DNA of 64,000 nucleotides from Paguma larvata. Lineage: Eukaryota > Chordata > Mammalia > Carnivora > Viverridae. A model generated the notes under the pieces. It ran no database searches. It was not told the origin of the DNA and saw only the letters and a list, made by a program, of their open reading frames with translations. Made by a program: the position numbers and the translations under genes. Location of the stretch: positions 125,416,414 through 125,480,413 of the forward strand of contig CM057824.1 of NCBI GenBank assembly GCA_030068075.1, in the 5' to 3' direction. Positions 58,111 through 64,000 of the stretch are shown piece by piece. The stretch's first letter is position 1. Every line of letters begins with the position of its first letter.

Positions 58111-58166
58111 GTGATGATGATGATAGGCGATGGTGATGATGATGATGAGGATGATGGCGATGATGA
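58110..58166. repeat. (GAT)n microsatellite
   Basis: An interrupted GAT/GGC array of about 57 bp that has grown at the 3' end of the MIR. Confidence 0.93.
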
Positions 58167-60166
58167 CCCATAGGCATTCATGACATTAGTGCATTTTCTA
58201 AAAGTATCACCAGATTAGTTTGTGTTTATTTCTTTCATTGGATGTTCCAGTTTTGGCTTAAGCCAAAAGAGGTAAACAGCTGCTTGTTTTCCCATATTCC
58301 TAATGGGATGAAAGTGTTCCAGTGAAGCAACCATTTTAGCAGAGTAGTTGAAAATCCCTAACATGATGAGTCCTCCATGGGTGAATAATGGTGCTCAACT
58401 GAAAAGTGAAGTTAAGAAAAAAAATTTTTTTTCAAAATATTAAAAGTACTATGATGGTGACTTTGAAAACTAAAATAATTGCAATAAATGAGGATGGGAA
58501 TTTCTAATACGGCCATTATTGTCTGAGATGAACGCCAATTCAAGATTGTAGGAACCTACAAAAGACTATAAGTACATTATAAGTACTATTATACATTATT
58601 AATTTGAGTAGAGATGGCAGTTATTTGTATGAGTATTGAACAAAGAAAACATATTGCAAGTATATTTCCATAGTTATCCTACCGATTTTACTGCTGCATG
58701 TCTAATGAACAAGGGAGTTCCACTTGTTAGTACTAGCCTGCAGGACTGGCATTTGCTTTACAGAGAATTGTCAATAAAGGGAAGGGGAGATCCCAGAAGT
58801 CCTCCACTCTGCTAATAAGCTCATTCACTACTGACACATGGACTTAAAAGTTACCCAACATGGAATCAGAAGCCTGTAATACAGTGTTGTAAACACTTTA
58901 GACACGAGATATAAAATGATCAGTGTCCTGATAACAAATGCGCTTTGAACAAGAAAGCATTCAAAACTATTTCTGCTGTATCCTAAACATTCAAGCACTT
59001 TGCCCAAATACTCATGCTATGTAAGTACTCTCCCACAGGGATGCACTGGTGAGAATATTTTTTAAATAATCATATCATTTTAAGGAACACATTCCTGTTG
59101 GTCCCTAATCTCACAAGCTTTGCTTTCAAAGATCTTTGACAACTGGTGTTTATAAGGTTATAATATAATTGTTATTATCACAATTGGCTATACTGGTATA
59201 GTTAATAATAAGTATTAGAGAATATACTGACAATACATAGAACATACTATTATCATTATTAATTTTCAATTCTTTTCTGGAGGCTCTATTGCCATTAGGG
59301 AATATTAGTTGGCAAAAATCACAATTCTAGCACCACCTCTAGAAATACCAAATGCTGCAAGCCTCCTGGAGATGAAAACAGTTTTGCAAACATAGATAAT
59401 CTAGTACTTTATTTGGTTCCTTTTCACTTAACAGTCCTCAAAAGAACCACTTACAGACTGATTATTTCTGATACATTCTATTTTGAAATGATTTCTCTAA
59501 CCAAAATTTATATTGAAAAAAATCACAAAGACAAGGAAAATATTACCCGTTCTCATAACACACTATTTAATAGCATTTTCTCCAAGGGACAGGCCAAGTA
59601 TTTTTCCCTCAGAACTAATTTTCCTATGGAACATTCTTCTTACGCAAAACTATTTTAGATATGTAGGGGCATTGTTTTACAAATGAATGATGACTGGATT
59701 TCTGTGAGGACGCTAAGTGACCCAAATGAAGATCGCTGTTTCAGATTTTGTAGGGATGCTAGAATCCTACTTTGAAGAGGAATTCAGCAGAAGAGGGCAT
59801 TATGTTCAAGACCGTTCTAGCTAAATGGAAAACTGAAGCAATTATCTCCTACAGATAGCCTTTAAATGAAACCACTTTCATCAATTCTCCAGATAACTTA
59901 CATAAAAATGATGTTTGGAGCTTGATTCAACCAAAAAACCCTCACCTTCCCTTCGGGTATTTGGTTACATAGACTTGATCTCAGATAACACAGCAGAACT
60001 GTAGACTTCAGATAAATGAAACCAAATTAACACATGAGTACCTACCTAGTGTTTCCCAGTCTAATGATTTTCTGAGTAGCTAGATTTTACTTCACTTTCT
60101 CTGTTGATAAGAAAAATAATAATTATTAGTGATATATTAATAAAATAGCATTAAAATCATGTATCT
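58167..60166. other. repeat-poor unassigned block
   Basis: About 2 kb with no recognised mobile element. An 81-codon frame (59413-59658) is preceded by a pyrimidine-rich AG ('cttttcacttaacag'). It has no recognised domain and is not called. Confidence 0.4.
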
Positions 60167-60312
60167 GACAGTTTAAGGTAAAGTTTATGCTATGTAAGTT
60201 CAAATTTTACTGCCTTTTTAATAATTTGTAAATCATGTTGACACTTTAAGAAAAATGTCCATATTATCTAAGTCCAAATTTTACTGCTTTATTATTTCTA
60301 TTATGTATTTTG
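60167..60312 (+). repeat. 73-bp tandem duplication (two units)
   Basis: Unit 1 is 60167-60239 and unit 2 is 60240-60312. Both begin 'gaca(g/c)tttaag' and share '(t/c)caaattttactgc' about 33 bases in. The phrase 'catg(c/t)atctgac' before unit 1 recurs near 60381, two unit lengths further on, hinting at further decayed units. Confidence 0.7.
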
Positions 60313-61457
60313 GAAATGGAAATCTTTTGACCTTAAAATAACCAAGTAATAAAATAAAGTAGTAAAAGAAATTGAAAAGCCATGCATCTGACTCTTTATT
60401 TCAAACCATTAAGATGAAAGTCAGAAAAAAAAATTGATGACTTCCATTCAAAACCAATAGAAAAAGGAAGAAAATCCTTCTTTATCCTGAAAGTAAGATC
60501 ATTACGAATAAAAATGGATAAGTTCTGGTAGGTGAGTATAATGGGTAGTTATTGTTGTAATGACATAGCTTAATAGTTTATAGATATAGACTATGTAAAT
60601 ACAGTTTAATAGCTCAATCTGACGGCACGACCTTTCTTTGTTGGTTTTATGTGAGAAATTCGTGAACTAGAAGTAACTAAACATATTTCCCAAAAGCTGT
60701 TTATTATTTCGAGAACACTACGTTGCAAATGCTGTAGCATAAAGAAAAATAGGAAAAAGATAATGTCTTCCGCCTTTGAAACCTCAGTAACATTTTAGTG
60801 TTAATAGTGATCGGCTTTTTCCTATCACTGGTAACACAAATACTGAAAAATCTTGTTTGACAGAAATCAAACAAGAAGCTAAAGTAACATACCAGAAATG
60901 TCTCAAAAACACTGTGGAAAAGAAAACTACAATAAAAAATGTGGGAACACCTTATACCATAAATTCCTAGCATTTTAAGAGAAGTCTTTATTTTTGGCAC
61001 TCACACAGTATTTCAACAGTCACCATGCCTCTGATAATCATTACTCACGAACAAAAACTGCTAAGGACGAAGTGATGCCCATTTCTATAAAAATATTCCA
61101 TTAAGGGGTTTAAAAGTATAAGACCTTTATTCTTAATGCTGCTTATTACATAATAAGTCAAACAAAATAGGATACTAATTCTAAGAAATATCTACTTAAA
61201 ATACAAAAATGCCACATCAAGTATGTTTCTGCTCTGTGCTCTTATTCCTCTAGTGTGGTTACATGGACTAGTCCTATCTGTGTTAAAGCCTATTTAAACA
61301 TATCGAACTTTACAGAGTATAAATATGAAATGGTACTCTGACACTTCTCCTGTTACTCAAGCTTTTCCTCCCAACAAACCTGACTTCGAGCAGCCCCCAA
61401 AGACAAGCCCTGCCAGAAAAGAATTGTCGAGGCCCAGTCTCTTCTAACTCCATCTCA
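60313..61457. other. unassigned AT-rich sequence
   Basis: No recognised element. The 98-codon minus-strand frame at 60704-61000 is F/S/Y-rich and lacks a domain. Confidence 0.4.
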
Positions 61458-61694
61458 GGGGTGCCTGGGTGGCTCAGTCGGTTAAGTGGCCGACTTCAGT
61501 TCAGGTCATGATCTCGTGGTCGTGAGTTCGAGCGCTGCATCCAGCTCTGTGCTAACAGCTCAGAGCCTGGAGCCTGCTTCAAATTCTGTGTCTCCTTCTT
61601 TCTCTGCCCTTCCCCTGCTCACACTCTGTTTCCATGTCTCTCAAAAATAAATAAACGTCTAAAAAATTTTTTTTAAATAAATAAATCCATCTCA
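61447..61694 (+). mobile_element. Young felid CAN-SINE
   Basis: The element is 61458-61683 and near consensus throughout ('ggggtgcctgggtggctcag' head). Target copies actccatctca (61447-61457) and aatccatctca (61684-61694). Confidence 0.95.
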
Positions 61695-62641
61695 CTGGAA
61701 TGAACAAGTCCCCAGAAAAAGTCCGCATCCCGGCCATATTGCTTATCCTCTGTGTTGGACTCCAGGGCATTACTAATATACATTTGGAGTTGCAATCCAG
61801 ATGTCTCCTCTGTCGATTTCTATTATCACACCCATTGCATGCTCTTCTTTCAAAAGAAGAAGCATGTTTATGTTTATGAGGGAAAATCTGAAGTCTTCAC
61901 CCATTCAGCAGACCAAACTCCCAAGCTCAATATATTTTTATCTTCTATGCGGTTACAGTCAAAAACTGGCCTTCAATTAAACAGTAAAAGAATCAAATGA
62001 AATAGCATATCAAAAAATATATTGCGGTTGGATTTAGGCTTGAGTTTAGAAGGCCAAGGGGAATGTCACTTAAAAGAGAACTTCTGCCTCTGAAGAAATC
62101 AAAGTGCACTTTCCCTGACTAGTTCCTTAACTAAAATGAAAGGGGAATTTGGATTATTCCTTGAATATACCAGAGGGACTAGTGACTCGAGCCGATCGCC
62201 GCATCTCACAATGAAGCTGTGATGTTGGCGGCATCTTGGTCCTGGGTTAAGCACAATTAGGTGAACAAGTATAACTCATTCCTTAAATTACATTAATGGC
62301 TGATGAATGGAGGTTTTTCATGTGCATATTGGGCCATGAGAGGAAAGGAGGTACTGAATTGTTCCTCAGAATGAGTGGCCCTGGAATCCATTTTTGTAGA
62401 TGAGCCCTTTGAGATGCTTTCTGGATAAGGATGCAAACTACTAAACCAAAACGCGATAGGTTATGGCGAAGAATCTGTGTAAATGAGACAAAACAAAAAC
62501 CTCCAGGGATTAAGGGAATGCTTTAAAACTAGGATAAGAAAATTGTGTATCTGTCACATATTATAAAAATATAACTTCAGGAACATCCATCTCTGATTTT
62601 GTAATTTTAAGTTTTAGTCAAAAAGTATTGCTCAGTCATAT
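61695..62641. other. repeat-poor block, candidate conserved sequence near 62150-62480
   Basis: No recognised repeat. The part around 62180-62260 contains several CpG sites ('gagccgatcgccgcatctca', 'gttggcggcatcttggtcct') in otherwise AT-rich, CpG-poor sequence. No supported open frame. Confidence 0.3.
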
Positions 62642-63047
62642 CTTTCTCTTCAATTGCAGAGATATAGCTCATATAAAAAGATGAAGGCTGTTAAGGCAGC
62701 TGCTCAAAATAAAAGGTCTCTAAAAAGCAATAGCTTCAGCTGTATCAAGTCTTCCCTGTGGAGCCGTATTCAGACACATGAGCCAAACTCATATCATGTG
62801 TCATCTTCCTCTTTTACAAATGAAAAGCAAAAATACTGGGGGCAAAAAGACAGTAAAATCAACAACGGGCCTTTCAAGGCAACTTAATTATTTCAACCCA
62901 AGTTACTGAGTTTATGTAATAGATTTGCCCCAAATTATCTATTCCTGAAAGTGATAATCTTTGATAACAAATATGGTTACTTAACTTGTAGATCATCTTC
63001 CATTTACAACCTATGGTTATTGAATGTTACACATTTTAGACAATAAA
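62642..63047 (+). other. Candidate terminal exon (weak)
   Basis: A good-looking 3' splice site ('tctttctcttcaattgcag', ending at 62659) is followed by an open frame in phase 0 from 62660 to the stop at 62885-62887. It gives about 75 residues, rich in S, K and N, with basic patches and no recognised domain. A polyadenylation-type AATAAA lies at 63042-63047, giving a plausible 3' exon of about 400 bases. No upstream exon is visible in the window and the peptide is not recognised. Chance occurrence is a serious alternative. Confidence 0.2.
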
Positions 63048-63219
63048 CGGACCCCTCCATATAAATACAAAGCATCAACAATATAACCTGCTTGCTTTTC
63101 CAATCAGAGGCAGCTCTATCGTGAGGGGATCTAGGTAGCTACCTATTTTCGTAGATGAAAATTCAAATGACACAGTCAATTTTACTCTCACCTTACAGAA
63201 TTAAGAATAAAATTAGTTT

Positions 63220-63410
63220 GGGGCACCTGGATGGCTCTGTCGGCTAAGTGTCAGACTCTTGGTTTCAGCTCACGTCATGATCTCACAGTTCGTGGGTTCA
63301 AGGCCCTCATGGGGCTCTGAGCTGGCAGTGAGGAGCCCGGTTGAGATCCTCCCTTTCCCTCTCTCTCTGCCCTTCCCCAGCTTGTGCTGTCTCTGTCTCT
63401 CTAAATAAGA
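63220..63410 (+). mobile_element. CAN-SINE
   Basis: The head 'ggggcacctggatggctctg', diverged body, CT-rich region and short tail are present. Flanks are AT-rich and no certain target duplication was found. Confidence 0.92.
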
Positions 63411-64000
63411 AATTTAGAAAAAATATTATAGAAATATTATAAAACTATTATAGAAAAAGTTAGTTTTCCCAATGTTTGATAAAACAAATATTTTGCTTCC
63501 TTCTATTAGGACTTTAAATAACAAGATAAATATATCACTCAAGCAGGAGTATTATAAAGTCAAGAAATGACTTTTGGTGGAAATCTAACTCTAGAACCAC
63601 CTTTATTTTGAATAGAAAATATGTGGGAAAAATGATTAGCCTCAGACCAAATGATGTAGTATATCTAGGCATATTCACCAAAACTGTGAATTTCAGTTCA
63701 GAATTCTGTCATTTATTTCACCTGTCAAATTCTTTATGCCTGAATCCATTCCCTAACATCATATGTACAAATGATAATAAATGTCTTAAAACCACCAAAA
63801 GCCAAAAACGCTCAAATCCTTTGACCTAGTGATGCGATTCCTGAGAATTTATCCTATAAAAAATGACATGAAAAACCACCACACCAAAAACAACAACAAC
63901 AAAACAAAAACAAAAAACTACGCACAAATGTACTCAATGCACAGATCTTTTAGGGGAAAAATACTTTTACATGTTTGCTAAATTATTCTGTCTTCATTAT
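63411..64000. other. unassigned sequence with (CAA)n tract
   Basis: A CAA/CAAAA simple tract lies at 63886-63918. The 73-codon frame at 63608-63829 shows no domain. 'agtgatgcgattcctgagaa' with 'tttatcctataaaaaatgac' near 63827-63867 resembles L1 ORF2 tail wording, so an L1 3' end may begin at the window edge. Confidence 0.4.

Noticed and set aside
59413..59658. 81-codon frame preceded by a pyrimidine-rich AG
   Set aside because: The peptide is not recognised, with no donor site or polyadenylation signal at a suitable distance; weaker than the 62.66-kb candidate.

Overview
The window reads as non-coding nuclear DNA of a cat-family carnivore (Felidae). The main clue is about 25 copies, on both strands, of the tRNA-Lys-derived carnivore SINE. 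They open with GGGGCGCCTGGGTGGCTCAG. Their body has the felid/feliform form (CTGACAGCTCAGAGCCTGGAGCCTGCTTC, split here by sense as 'gctgacagctcagagcc' then 'tggagcctgcttc'), followed by a CT-rich stretch and an AAATAAATAAA tail. The dog-type body of this family looks different. The rest is AT-rich and built from mammalian LINE-1, LINE-2, MIR, MaLR-type LTR and hAT-type relics. I see no bacterial, phage or plasmid features. I find no protein-coding gene I can defend: the open frames are short, and most are translations of SINEs or of decayed L1 ORF2. The window is best read as intergenic or deep-intronic DNA.

Layout. 0-8 kb: unassigned AT-rich sequence, an L1 3' end with a nested SINE and a GA microsatellite (1.44-3.09 kb), a small 5'-inverted L1 (3.2-3.44 kb), and MIR3-like and MER5A-like relics. 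8.3-11.6 kb: a minus-strand, 5'-truncated L1 of about 3 kb with a 15-bp target-site duplication and a SINE inside it. 11.8-12.5 kb: a MIR split by an MLT1-type LTR. 13.4-14.3 kb: an old dispersed repeat. 15.7-16.6 kb: an L2 carrying two SINEs. 16.6-18.2 kb: repeat-poor sequence. 18.2-23.5 kb: an old L1 with three tandem ~230-bp 5'-UTR-like units, an ORF1 relic, an LTR-like insertion, a missing middle and an ORF2/3'-UTR relic. 26.0-28.3 kb: another L1 3' half with two SINEs. 28.8-36.7 kb: LTR relics, L2, MER5A and MIR, plus a locally GC-richer unique block at 31.25-31.65 kb. 37.6-42.2 kb: a long old L1 with several nested SINEs. 43.3-49.5 kb: L2, MaLR and MIR relics, including a ~360-bp segment present twice, 5.4 kb apart. 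49.5-52.6 kb: an L1M-type ORF1-ORF2 relic interrupted by a hAT-type element. 52.6-64 kb: sparse MIR/L1/SINE relics separated by long unassigned stretches. These include a 73-bp tandem duplication (60.2 kb) and a weak candidate terminal exon (62.66 kb).

The sequence records layered transposition rather than cooperating genes. L2, MIR and MaLR form the oldest layer, L1M-type elements and LTRs inserted next, and felid SINEs inserted last into all of them. No previously undescribed biological system is visible to me. The most useful leads are the duplicated L2-plus-flank segment, the tandem 5'-UTR units of the old L1, the repeat-poor blocks and the candidate exon. Repeat names come from recognising consensus patterns by eye, not from a database search, and most boundaries are good to about 10-30 bp unless a target-site duplication fixes them.
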